DNA from: an uncultured Methanobrevibacter sp.
Lineage (GTDB): Archaea > Methanobacteriota > Methanobacteria > Methanobacteriales > Methanobacteriaceae
Length of the DNA stretch: 16,834 nt
NCBI GenBank assembly: GCA_905235495.1
Contig: CAJOMK010000046.1
Span: 1 to 16,834 of the forward strand
Direction of reading: 5' to 3'
The notes under the pieces were generated by a model. That model was given only the letters and a program-made list of their open reading frames with translations, was not told the DNA's origin and searched no databases. The position numbers and the translations under genes are program-made. Of this stretch, positions 8,792 to 15,782 are shown piece by piece. The stretch's first letter is position 1; every line of letters starts with the position of its first letter.

Positions 8792-8837
8792 AATATTAGT
8801 TTAAAAAAAGAGTTTAATAAAATTTTGCTAGAGTGTT

Positions 8838-8880
8838 TAAAAAAAGAAAAAAGTAATTATTCTATAAAATAGAATAATTA
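8838..8880 (-). terminator. Terminator of npdG (minus strand)
   Basis: A perfect 12-bp inverted repeat (TAATTATTCTAT at 8854-8865, pairing with 8869-8880 around AAA) lies about 20 bases beyond the npdG stop. In minus-strand orientation a T6 run, C and a T7 run follow, as expected for an intrinsic-type terminator. Confidence 0.75.
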
Positions 8881-8901
8881 AGTTTTATAAATTCCTTGAA
8901 T

Positions 8902-9573
8902 CTATTTGTCTAATTTTGGGATTCCAGTGATTCTTAAACCACCGTAATGGGATTTATATTTGATGTTTAATCCAATTAATAATGGGGTGATTTTTTCGAT
9001 GATTCTGGATTTTTCCAAGATTCCTGTATCGATGGTTCTTACACCAGGGATTTTGTTGATGAGTTTTGCTACAATTTCTTTTGCTTCTTTGTCGTCACCA
9101 GCAATTAAACAGTCACAGCCGATGTCTTCTGGAATGTTGGATAAGTGAGAGTTACTGATGTTACAGAATGCACAGATAACTTTAGCACCGGTTCCGTCAA
9201 GGATGGATGCAGTTCTTTCTGCTGCAGATCCTTCCATTAAGTCAATGAATCTGAATGGTTTTCCACCAATTGCAGTTTCTAAAGGTACAGTTGCATCTAA
9301 AACAATTTTGTCAGTACAGAATTCCTTGATTCCTTCTAAAGTTGGTTTTTGTGCTGCAAGAGGTACGGTGAGGATTAAGATGTCTCCTTCTTTTGCGGCA
9401 TCTTCGTTAGCTAAACCTTTGATGTTTAAGTCGTATTCTGCATATTTTTCTTTAGCTTCTGCAACAACATCTACTGCTTTTTCCTCTTTACGGGAACCAA
9501 CAATTACTTCTACACCTTCAATTGCTAATCTAAGAGCAATACCTAAACCTTGTGGACCAGTTCCACCGATTAC
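8902..9573 (-). CDS. npdG: F420-dependent NADP reductase, start codon not visible
   Basis: This is F420H2:NADP+ oxidoreductase (Fno/NpdG), a cytoplasmic enzyme that moves hydride between reduced F420 and NADP+ and supplies NADPH. The minus-strand frame is uninterrupted for 223 codons. It starts with the dinucleotide-binding glycine motif VIGGTGPQGLG, then VEVIVGSRKEEKA (strand 2 and NADP-phosphate pocket), ILTVPLAAQ and LDATVPLETAIGG, and ends in RITGIPKLDK. Homologues begin M-K-x-x-V-I-G-G. Here the ribosome site AGGAGA (9577-9582) runs directly into AGT GTA ATC, with no ATG, GTG or TTG in frame back to the preceding stop. About four codons including the start, plus spacer, therefore seem deleted. 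An internal ATG at 9237 would give only a 111-residue C-terminal piece without the cofactor site. Its own terminator follows. Confidence 0.85.
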   Translation of the reverse strand, partial: VIGGTGPQGLGIALRLAIEGVEVIVGSRKEEKAVDVVAEAKEKYAEYDLNIKGLANEDAAKEGDILILTVPLAAQKPTLEGIKEFCTDKIVLDATVPLETAIGGKPFRFIDLMEGSAAERTASILDGTGAKVICAFCNISNSHLSNIPEDIGCDCLIAGDDKEAKEIVAKLINKIPGVRTIDTGILEKSRIIEKITPLLIGLNIKYKSHYGGLRITGIPKLDK

Positions 9574-10222
9574 ACTTCTCCTAAAAATATTGATTTTTAT
9601 AATTTGTATAAAAACTTTTATTAATATATGTAAATCTATCTTTGTTAATAATTATATATTAAAATGTTTATAAATCTTTTTATTTTAGTTTAATATTTTA
9701 TCATTTATTTTGGTTAATGTTTAATTAAAATTTAATTTATATTAACATTTTTTAAAAATAATTATTTATATTATTATTTTGCCAAATTATTAAATTAAAA
9801 AAAAATCAATATTGATATTTAAATTTAAAAATTTAGAACAGTTTAATAATTAGGTTAATTTTTCAGTTATTAAAAGAGTTTTAAAAATTGTTGAAAATGA
9901 AAAATTGTAAAAAAAAGAAAAGAAATAAAATGATTTTCATCATTTATTTAAAAATAGTTTAAAAATAACTAAATACTATTCATTTTTCACTATGTAAATG
10001 CTATTTTTTGAAATATTCTTCAATTTCAAAAGATTTAAATACTAAAAATAAGAAAGTATATATGTATTTAAATAAACATTAATGTATAAAATTATACATT
10101 ATAATTTAGTATGTCCACTATTATTATAATAAAATTTTTATATAATACTATTAAAACTAGTAATGAATAAAAAAATTATTTTTATAAATTAATTTATATA
10201 AAATTTTTAGGAGACTAATCTT
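9574..10222. other. Gene-free divergent spacer between npdG and aroA'
   Basis: This stretch of about 650 bp holds no convincing ORF on either strand. It carries the minus-strand npdG promoter (TATA-like AATATATAA, about 9651-9660). On the plus side TATA-like elements lie at 10057-10063 (TATATAT) and about 10137-10147 (TTTATATAATA). There is also a 12-bp palindrome, ATCAATATTGAT, near 9806. The remainder is A/T-rich filler without recognisable features. Confidence 0.5.
10081..10100. promoter_or_regulatory. Inverted repeat upstream of aroA', possible operator
   Basis: AATGTATAA and TTATACATT form a perfect 9-bp inverted repeat separated by AA. It lies about 25 bases after the TATA-like element at 10057 and about 40 bases before the one at 10137, so it could overlap a transcription start or act as an upstream binding site. 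No regulator is known from the sequence. In such AT-rich DNA chance cannot be excluded. Confidence 0.3.
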
Positions 10223-11018
10223 ATGACTGAAATAGGAAAAAAAATTCGTTTAGAAAGGATTTTCAATAGAAAAACCGGAAGAACCGTAATTGCTCCTATG
10301 GACCATGGTGTATCAAGTGGTCCTATCAAAAATTAATATGAATGAGACTGTTGAAAGCATTTCCCAAGGTGGAGCAAATGCAATATTGATGCACAAAGGT
10401 ATTGTAGGACTTGGACATAGAGGATACGGTAAGGATATTGGTCTTATTGTACACTTGTCTGCAAGTACCTCATTAAGCCCAGATCCAAACAATAAGGTAA
10501 CTGTAACCAGTGTTGAAAAAGCAATCCAATTAGGTGCAGATGCAGTATCCGTACATGTAAACATAGGTTCTGAAACAGAACCTGAAATGCTTATGGAACT
10601 TGGTGAAATATCTGAAACCTGCAGTTACTGGGGAGTTCCACTTTTAGCAATGATGTACCCAAGAGGACAAAAAGTGGAAGATGAACATGATGTGGAAATG
10701 GTAAAACATGCAGCACGTGTAGGTTCTGAACTTGGTGTAGATATCGTAAAAACCAATTATACTGGTGACCCTGATACCTTTAAGGAAGTAGTTGATGGAG
10801 CATTGGTCCCTGTAGTCATTGCAGGAGGACCTAAAGTGGAAACCGATAGGGAACTTTTAGAAATGGTAAGAGATTCTCTTGAAGTTGGAGGGGCAGGTGT
10901 AGCATTTGGAAGAAACCTTTTCCAAGCTGAAAACCCTGGAAAGATTACTAAAGCCATTGCAGAAGTAGTTCATAATGATATGAGCGTAGATGATGCTTTA
11001 AAAATCCTCAAAGATTAA
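10223..11018 (+). CDS. aroA': ADH synthase / class I archaeal aldolase, frameshifted
   Basis: This is 2-amino-3,7-dideoxy-D-threo-hept-6-ulosonate synthase (MJ0400-like), the first step of the archaeal route to dehydroquinate, in the DhnA/archaeal fructose-bisphosphate aldolase family. The ATG at 10223 follows AGGAGA (10209-10214). It reads IGKKIRLERIFNRKTGRTVI and APMDHGVSSGPIKN, then hits TAA at 10334. The rest of the protein continues in another frame from about 10328 (KINMNETVESISQGGANA) to 11018. Removing one base from the A5 run at 10328-10332 restores about 264 residues. The Asp (APMDHG), Tyr (MMYPRG) and Schiff-base Lys (IVKTNYTGDP) expected for catalysis are all present. The next gene is aroB', which favours ADH synthase over fructose-bisphosphate aldolase. 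The downstream part has no good start of its own, so as written no active enzyme would be made. Confidence 0.85.
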
Positions 11019-11094
11019 ATAATTATAATAAATTAAACTTATTGTAAATAGTTTTATCTATAACGATTAATAATAAATTTAAAGGAGATTAAAA

Positions 11095-12225
11095 TTGTCA
11101 AATAAATTCGCTTGGATTATGTCCCCAAAGTTAAGTTGGGATGATAAGAAAGAATTGATTACAACAGCACTTGAATCAGGAATCGATCATGTTCTTGATA
11201 CAGAAGACAGTGAAAATATCAGAAAGGTTGGAAACTTTAAAGTGATTTCCAATGAAGAGGATGCTGACATATATTTAGTTGGAATAGACGGGGAAGGGGA
11301 TGGAACTCTTGAACTTAAGGACAACTTAAATGAATCATTAGATCTAGTTAAAGCAAATGAAGCTAAAAACTCTGGAAAAACTGTCTGTGCCTATATAGTC
11401 ATTACCGATAAATTGCATGAACAATTAGCCGTGACCTTAGGTAGAGTTGTTGATTATATAATCCTTGTAGCAACCGATTGGACAATCATTCCCCTTGAAA
11501 ACATCATTGCAGACTTGCAAAAGGAAAATGTAAACATAATTGCTGCAGTAAAAACTGCAGATGATGCAAAAGTAGCTATGGAAACATTGGAAATAGGTGC
11601 TGATGGTGTAATATTCGAGCCACAGGAATTCGCACAAATCAAAGACATTGCAAATCTTATTGATGAGCTTTCAACAGAAAGTTACAAATTGGTGGATTTG
11701 ACAATTACCAATGTGGAACCTCTAGGTTCAGGAGACAGAGTCTGCTTAGACACAACAACCATGATGAAGCATGGAGAAGGTATGCTCATTGGTTCCTATT
11801 CAAAGGCAATGTTCTTCATTCACAGTGAAAGCCTTGAAAGTGAATATGTAGCTTCAAGACCTTTTAGAGTGAATGCTGGCCCTGTACAAGCTTATGTTAT
11901 GGTTCCAGGTAACAAGACAAGATACCTAAGTGAACTTGAAACAGGTGATGAGGTATTGATTGTTGATAGGGATGGAAAAACCAAAAAGTCTATTGTCGGA
12001 AGGTCCAAGATAGAAAAAAGACCTCTTCTTCTGATTGAAGCGGAATTTGAAGATATGAAAATCAAATCATTGGTTCAAAATGCAGAAACCATAAGATTAG
12101 TCGATGAAAATGGAGAACCTATTTCCGTTTCAGTTTTAGAACCTGGAATGAAGGTCAAAGGTTATATTGACGAAAGTGCAAGACATTTTGGTTTGGCTAT
12201 TGATGAACACATCATTGAGCAATAG
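11095..12225 (+). CDS. aroB': 3-dehydroquinate synthase II (archaeal)
   Basis: This is the second step of the archaeal aromatic pathway: NAD-dependent oxidative deamination and cyclisation of the ADH synthase product to 3-dehydroquinate (MJ1249 type, unrelated to bacterial AroB). Its 376 residues are close to the roughly 361 of the M. jannaschii enzyme. Characteristic segments are KFAWI near the start, GRVVDYIILVATDWTIIPLENIIA (residues about 116-140), GDRVCLDTTTMMKHGEGMLIGS and SRPFRVNAGPVQAYVMVPG. The start is a TTG at 11095: GGAG at 11084-11087 lies seven bases upstream, and no ATG or GTG is as well placed. It follows aroA' by 76 bases and is probably co-transcribed with it. Twin hairpins follow the stop. 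Confidence 0.93.
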   Translation: MSNKFAWIMSPKLSWDDKKELITTALESGIDHVLDTEDSENIRKVGNFKVISNEEDADIYLVGIDGEGDGTLELKDNLNESLDLVKANEAKNSGKTVCAYIVITDKLHEQLAVTLGRVVDYIILVATDWTIIPLENIIADLQKENVNIIAAVKTADDAKVAMETLEIGADGVIFEPQEFAQIKDIANLIDELSTESYKLVDLTITNVEPLGSGDRVCLDTTTMMKHGEGMLIGSYSKAMFFIHSESLESEYVASRPFRVNAGPVQAYVMVPGNKTRYLSELETGDEVLIVDRDGKTKKSIVGRSKIEKRPLLLIEAEFEDMKIKSLVQNAETIRLVDENGEPISVSVLEPGMKVKGYIDESARHFGLAIDEHIIEQ

Positions 12226-12226
12226 C

Positions 12227-12310
12227 TCAAACTTTTGTGATAAAAAGTTTGATTAAAATATTTTCAATAGTTGGGAGTTAAAACTCTTAACTAATTTCTT
12301 TTTTTAATTT
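12227..12310 (+). terminator. Twin-hairpin terminator after aroB'
   Basis: TCAAACTTTT (12227-12236) pairs perfectly with 12243-12252. A second stem, TAGTTGGGAG (12268-12277), pairs with CTCTTAACTA (12284-12293) with two G-U pairs, and is followed by TTTC and a T run. The same two-hairpin layout follows the flavoprotein gene at 15514-15602. Confidence 0.7.
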
Positions 12311-12526
12311 TTACTATTTTTTACTATTTTTAACTTTTTTTAAAATTAATCATTTTTATTGAATTTTATCATTTTTTAAATCAATATAATTATATTATGT
12401 CAGATATTATGATATCATAATGTACCTTTAAATTGTAGGAAAAAACATTTTTGCAGAATTTTGTTTTTTAACAATACTCCCAGTTGTTTTAGAGTTTCGT
12501 TTAGCTTGTAAGTTCACTTCGTACAA

Positions 12527-12535
12527 TTTATAAAT
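12527..12535 (+). promoter_or_regulatory. TATA box of the candidate small RNA
   Basis: TTTATAAAT is a good archaeal TATA match in a stretch with no plus-strand gene after it. Initiation about 25-27 bases downstream would fall near 12555, just before the three hairpins. Confidence 0.4.
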
Positions 12536-12554
12536 CCCTTAATAAACTTTAAAT

Positions 12555-12748
12555 ATCATTTTATTCATATTCATTATTAGAGTTTAAAAAGTTTTTCATT
12601 AAACTTTTTTGACTAAACCGATAATTTATGGATTTATCAATATCTATTGGGAGATTGCAAGACTTTCTTGCAATGTAGATATTTGGAATGATTGAATCTT
12701 AATCCTTATTGGATTAGATTCTTAAATCATTCTAATTGCTTTTTTTTT
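12555..12748 (+). ncRNA. Candidate structured small RNA, three hairpins and T9 end
   Basis: Three consecutive stems lie in a region without an ORF. Hairpin 1: AAAAAGTTT (12586-12594) with AAACTTTTT (12601-12609). Hairpin 2 is two-part: AATATCTA (12639-12646) with TAGATATT (12676-12683), and inside it ATTGCAAG (12654-12661) with CTTGCAAT (12667-12674), leaving a 5'-side internal loop TTGGGAG. Hairpin 3: GAATGATT (12686-12693) with AATCATTC (12725-12732), extended by GAATCT-TAATCC against GGATTAGATTC with a one-base bulge. T9 follows at 12740-12748. Only the plus orientation ends in a T run, so it is not the terminator of the convergent nitroreductase. It could be a free small RNA or a long 3' structure of aroB'. 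The family was not recognised. Confidence 0.45.
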
Positions 12749-12791
12749 AAAATAAATTTTGAAATCTAAAGTAATGCTATTTTTTTAACAT

Positions 12792-13313
12792 TTAACGAAG
12801 ATAATGGACTTTTTCCTTATCAATATCATCGAGAGTATAAGCTTCCATATGTCCATCTTCAATTCCTAAAGCCAATATTCCAACTATTCTAAAGTAGTCA
12901 TCTATTCCTAAAATGTCACGTACAAGGTCTTCTGATGATTTTCCCAATTTGGATTTTCTTAAATGGATTTGAATCCAGCAGCTTCCAACATCCTGTTCTG
13001 CAGCCATCAAATGCATGAATGCTAAAGCTATTGAAGAGTCTTCAATCCATGTATCAGAGACCTTGCTGTTTGCAATGACAGCTATTGCCTTATTTGCATT
13101 CTTGACAAATGAAGCTCCAAAAGCTTTTGATTTGCTTATTTTCTTTAATGTTTCCTTGTTTTCAATAACTAAAAAATTGCATGGCTTTAGGTTTCTGCTT
13201 GTTGGAGCAAGAAGCCCGGCTTGAAGGATCTTATTCATCTTTTCATTTGGAATTTCATCATCTGTATATTTTCTTACACTTCTTCTTTTTAGCATTACAT
13301 CCAATAAATCCAT
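12792..13313 (-). CDS. Nitroreductase family protein (FMN-dependent)
   Basis: This is a member of the nitroreductase superfamily: flavin (FMN) enzymes that are usually homodimers, using NAD(P)H or other electron donors to reduce nitro compounds, quinones or unknown physiological substrates. At 173 residues it belongs to the short subgroup common in anaerobes. Family marks are the N-terminal FMN-phosphate segment RRSVRKYTDDEIP (residues 10-22), the helix QAGLLAPTSRNLKPCNFLVI (about 32-51) and the C-terminal region AVIANSKVSDTWIEDSSIA followed by GSCWIQIHLRK. The ATG at 13313 has AAAGGATG about seven bases upstream on the minus strand. It is convergent with aroB' and divergent from hemL, and appears to be transcribed alone. 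The substrate is not predictable. Confidence 0.88.
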   Translation of the reverse strand: MDLLDVMLKRRSVRKYTDDEIPNEKMNKILQAGLLAPTSRNLKPCNFLVIENKETLKKISKSKAFGASFVKNANKAIAVIANSKVSDTWIEDSSIALAFMHLMAAEQDVGSCWIQIHLRKSKLGKSSEDLVRDILGIDDYFRIVGILALGIEDGHMEAYTLDDIDKEKVHYLR

Positions 13314-13517
13314 TTTATCATCCTTTAAAATTAGTTATCTGTTTATTTCTTGAATTGATTTTTATATTTTATTATATTAAACTTTTTATAAAATAGAAAT
13401 ACCTATTAATTAAGATAAATAAAACTTATATTATACCAATAATTATTTCAATAATTATTCAATATGATTTATGATTAAAAATTATTCATTTAATTAAACT
13501 TATAGGAAATTATTATC
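13314..13517. promoter_or_regulatory. Divergent promoter region, nitroreductase and hemL
   Basis: A short spacer serves both genes. On the plus side, CTTATATTATAC (about 13425-13436) is the likely hemL TATA element. It is followed by a direct repeat of CAATAATTATT at 13437 and 13449. A modest AGGA precedes the hemL ATG. For the minus strand, TTATAAAAAG (near 13380) is a TATA-like candidate. Confidence 0.35.
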
Positions 13518-14783
13518 ATGAATAGCGAAGAATTATTTAAAATAAGTAAAACCATCACTCCAGGAGGAGTTAACTCTCCAGTACGTGCTTTTGAACCATA
13601 TCCATTCTTTGTAAAGGAAGCAAAAGGTTCACACATTAAAGACATTGATGGAAACGATTATGTTGACCACTGTTTGGCATATGGTCCTATATTGATTGGT
13701 CATAGTGATGATGATGTCATGAATGACGTTTATGCTCAAATGCAAAAGGGAACTGCTTACGGTGCCCCTACTGAAAATGAGGTTAAATTGGCTCAAGAAA
13801 TAATTGACAGGGTTCCATGTGCTGAGATGGTTCGTTTTGTAAACTCAGGAACTGAAGCTACAATGGCTGCAATCAGACTTGCAAGAGGTTTCACTGCTAA
13901 GGATAAGATTGTCAAGTTTGAAGGATCATATCATGGAGTTCATGATTATGTTCTTGTAAAATCAGGTTCAGGTGCAGCATGTCTTCCTGATTCTCTAGGA
14001 ATTCCAGTGGAAACTACTCAAAACACTCTTTCAGTACCTTTCAATGATGTTGATGCATTAACCAAATTGATTGATGATGAAGGAGAAAACATTGCTTGTA
14101 TTATCGTAGAGCCTGTTATGGGAAATATCGGTTGTGTAGAGCCTACTGTTAAATTCTTGAAATTCTTAAGGGAAATCACAGAGGAAAATGATATTGTATT
14201 GATTTTTGATGAAGTAATCACAGGTTTTAGAGTCTCTCGTGGTGGAGCTCAAGAGTATTATGGAGTCAAACCTGATTTAGTCACTTTTGCTAAAATATTA
14301 GGTGGAGGATTCCCAATTGGTGCTTACGCTGGTAAAAAGGAGATTATGGAAATGATTGCACCTAACGGTAAGGTTTACCAAGCTGGAACCTTTAGTGGAA
14401 ACCCTATTTCAGTTCAAGCAGGTCTTTCTACATTAGTAAAACTTGATTACCTATTCTACGGCAATTTGGCAAGAAAAGGAGACTTCTTAAGAGACAATAT
14501 GAAAGATATCGTTGAAGACTTGAACTTGGACTTGCAGGTTGTAGGTCTCGCTTCAATGTTCCAGATATACTTCAATCCAGAACCTGTGCTCAATTATGAA
14601 ATAGCAAAAAGATCAGATACCAAAAGGTTCTTGGTATACTTCAGAGAATTGTTGAAGAATGGTGTATTCATTCCACCTAGCCAATTTGAATGTAATTTCA
14701 TCTCTGGTGCACATACTGAAGAAGACTTGGTGAAAACATCAGAAGCTATTGAAGCTGCATTGAAAGTTGCTTGGGAAAAATAG
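13518..14783 (+). CDS. hemL: Glutamate-1-semialdehyde 2,1-aminomutase
   Basis: This is a PLP enzyme (class III aminotransferase fold) that converts glutamate-1-semialdehyde to 5-aminolevulinate in the C5 pathway. That feeds tetrapyrroles, which in a methanogen means mainly F430 and corrinoids. The 421 residues are full length. Motifs are TPGGVNSPVRAF (residues about 14-25), NSGTEATMAAIRLARG (PLP phosphate region), KFEGSYHGVHD, FDEVITGFR with its cofactor-binding Asp, and the PLP lysine K259 in TFAKILGGGFPIGAYAG. GTFSGNPIS closes the active site from the neighbouring subunit. The ATG at 13518 is preceded by a weak AGGA somewhat far upstream. No other heme or F430 gene is adjacent in this window. 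Confidence 0.95.
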   Translation: MNSEELFKISKTITPGGVNSPVRAFEPYPFFVKEAKGSHIKDIDGNDYVDHCLAYGPILIGHSDDDVMNDVYAQMQKGTAYGAPTENEVKLAQEIIDRVPCAEMVRFVNSGTEATMAAIRLARGFTAKDKIVKFEGSYHGVHDYVLVKSGSGAACLPDSLGIPVETTQNTLSVPFNDVDALTKLIDDEGENIACIIVEPVMGNIGCVEPTVKFLKFLREITEENDIVLIFDEVITGFRVSRGGAQEYYGVKPDLVTFAKILGGGFPIGAYAGKKEIMEMIAPNGKVYQAGTFSGNPISVQAGLSTLVKLDYLFYGNLARKGDFLRDNMKDIVEDLNLDLQVVGLASMFQIYFNPEPVLNYEIAKRSDTKRFLVYFRELLKNGVFIPPSQFECNFISGAHTEEDLVKTSEAIEAALKVAWEK

Positions 14784-14830
14784 CTGCTTTTTGATGAAAT
14801 AGATTAAATTAACCTATTTAACTAAAAAAC

Positions 14831-14839
14831 TATATATAA
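14831..14839 (+). promoter_or_regulatory. TATA box of the iron-sulfur flavoprotein gene
   Basis: TATATATAA preceded by AAAAAAC is a strong archaeal TATA/BRE candidate. Transcription would begin near 14857, inside the first copy of the 50-bp repeat, giving a leader of about 110 nt. Confidence 0.5.
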
Positions 14840-14840
14840 T

Positions 14841-14940
14841 CTTAAAATAAACTATTAAATGTAATTACTAATCATTTAAATTATTAAATGCTTAAAATTA
14901 ACTGTTAAATGTAATTAGTAATCTTTTAAATTATTAAATG
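14841..14940. repeat. Imperfect 2 x 50-bp tandem duplication in the leader
   Basis: Bases 14841-14890 and 14891-14940 match at 46 of 50 positions by eye (differences at offsets 9, 14, 28 and 34). The repeat lies between the TATA box and the ribosome site of the flavoprotein gene, so it would be largely transcribed into its 5' leader. Each unit contains the word ATTAAATG. Confidence 0.85.
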
Positions 14941-14969
14941 CTAATTTAAATATTTTGGAGGTTTGAAAA

Positions 14970-15512
14970 ATGAAAATTATTGCATTACAAGGAAGTCCAC
15001 GTGTTGGTGGAAACTGTGACGTATTAATGGATGAAATGATTAAAGGTGCAGAAGAAAACGGTCACGAAGTAGTAAAACACTACCTCGAAAAAGAAGACAT
15101 TGCAAGCTGTAAAGCATGTCTGTTCTGTGCTGAAAACCCTGACTGTGTACGTGAAGACGATGGTAACAAAATCATCAATGAATTGGTTGCAGCTGATGGT
15201 GTAATCTTTGCAACTCCTATTTACTATGGTCAAATGTCTGGACAAGCAAAAACCATCATTGATCGTTTCTATGCAATCGGTCAAAACCCAAATAAAAGCT
15301 TATCCGGTAAAGCAGCACTTATCTTTACTGAAAACCAACCTGAAGGAACTTACAAAGATTATATTGAATTAACCAAATTCTCTCCATTTACCTTTATGGG
15401 ATATGAGGTTATTGGTCATATTGATGCAGGAAGTGCTGGTCCTGCAGGAATCGTTGCAGAAGAACAAGAAGACAAATTAAAAGAAGCTTATGAATTAGGT
15501 AAACAGTTTTAA
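14970..15512 (+). CDS. Iron-sulfur flavoprotein, NADPH-dependent FMN reductase fold
   Basis: This is a flavodoxin-like protein of the iron-sulfur flavoprotein (Isf) group, an electron carrier of anaerobic archaea and bacteria that holds FMN and a 4Fe-4S cluster. The FMN-phosphate loop GSPRVGGNCDVLMDEM starts at residue 8. The compact cluster motif is C47-x2-C50-x2-C53-x5-C59 (CKACLFCAENPDC), as in Methanosarcina Isf. ATPIYYGQMSGQAKTIIDRF (about 89-108) is the second flavin-binding segment. The 180-residue length fits the family. GGAGGT seven bases before the ATG is the strongest ribosome site in the window. Codon choice is more regular than in the neighbours, suggesting good expression. A role in ferredoxin-linked reduction of O2 or peroxide is known for some members and is only inferred here. 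Confidence 0.9.
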   Translation: MKIIALQGSPRVGGNCDVLMDEMIKGAEENGHEVVKHYLEKEDIASCKACLFCAENPDCVREDDGNKIINELVAADGVIFATPIYYGQMSGQAKTIIDRFYAIGQNPNKSLSGKAALIFTENQPEGTYKDYIELTKFSPFTFMGYEVIGHIDAGSAGPAGIVAEEQEDKLKEAYELGKQF

Positions 15513-15513
15513 C

Positions 15514-15607
15514 CAAGCTTTTACGTTGCATTCGGCAACGTAAAACCTTGACCAAAACTCTTTTCACTAGTTTGGAGTAAATTACTCTTTACTAGTTTTT
15601 TTCTATT
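15514..15607 (+). terminator. Twin-hairpin terminator after the flavoprotein gene
   Basis: TTTTACGTTGC (15519-15529) pairs perfectly with 15535-15545 around ATTCG. CAAG (15514-15517) and CTTG (15547-15550) extend it past one mismatch. A second inverted repeat spans 15566-15596 (ACTAGTTTGGAGTAA against TTACTCTTTACTAGT, imperfect) and ends in T7. Confidence 0.8.
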
Positions 15608-15718
15608 TTATCTAATTTTTTTTACTATTTTTAAAAAATTTTTAATCCTTTTTTCTATTTTTTCTAATTTTTTTACTATTTTTAAAAAATTCCTAATCAT
15701 TTTTTCTAATTTTATAAA
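15601..15718 (+). repeat. T-rich tandem repeat, about 52-bp unit
   Basis: Units start at 15601, 15653 and 15704 (the last partial). Each reads TTCTATTTT or TTCTAATTT, then ACTATTTTTAAAAAATT and a TAATC word. The spacing is 52 and 51 bases. The tract extends the terminator and stops at the mtxX promoter. Confidence 0.75.
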
Positions 15719-15720
15719 AC

Positions 15721-15729
15721 TATAAATTA
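15721..15729 (+). promoter_or_regulatory. TATA box of mtxX
   Basis: TATAAATTA, preceded by AAAAC, is centred about 27 bases before an ATG at 15752. That is the spacing expected for a leaderless transcript starting at that ATG rather than at the annotated-looking ATG at 15783. Confidence 0.45.
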
Positions 15730-15782
15730 AATAATAGATAAATCAATTACTATGATTAATATAGTGGCTGGTTTAGGAGAAA

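Noticed and set aside
9158..9673. Plus-strand ORF of 171 residues, longer than the minus-strand ATG-initiated ORF here
   Set aside because: It is the antisense of npdG. The minus frame carries VIGGTGPQGLG and other family motifs, and the plus frame resembles nothing.
10290..10330. TTG at 10290 as an alternative start for aroA'
   Set aside because: The first residues read from it (MLLWTMVYQ) are an out-of-frame reading of the conserved APMDHGVSSG segment, and no ribosome site precedes it.
13181..13396. Plus-strand ORF of 71 residues
   Set aside because: It is antisense to the start of the nitroreductase and runs into its promoter spacer; the minus frame has clear FMN-binding motifs.
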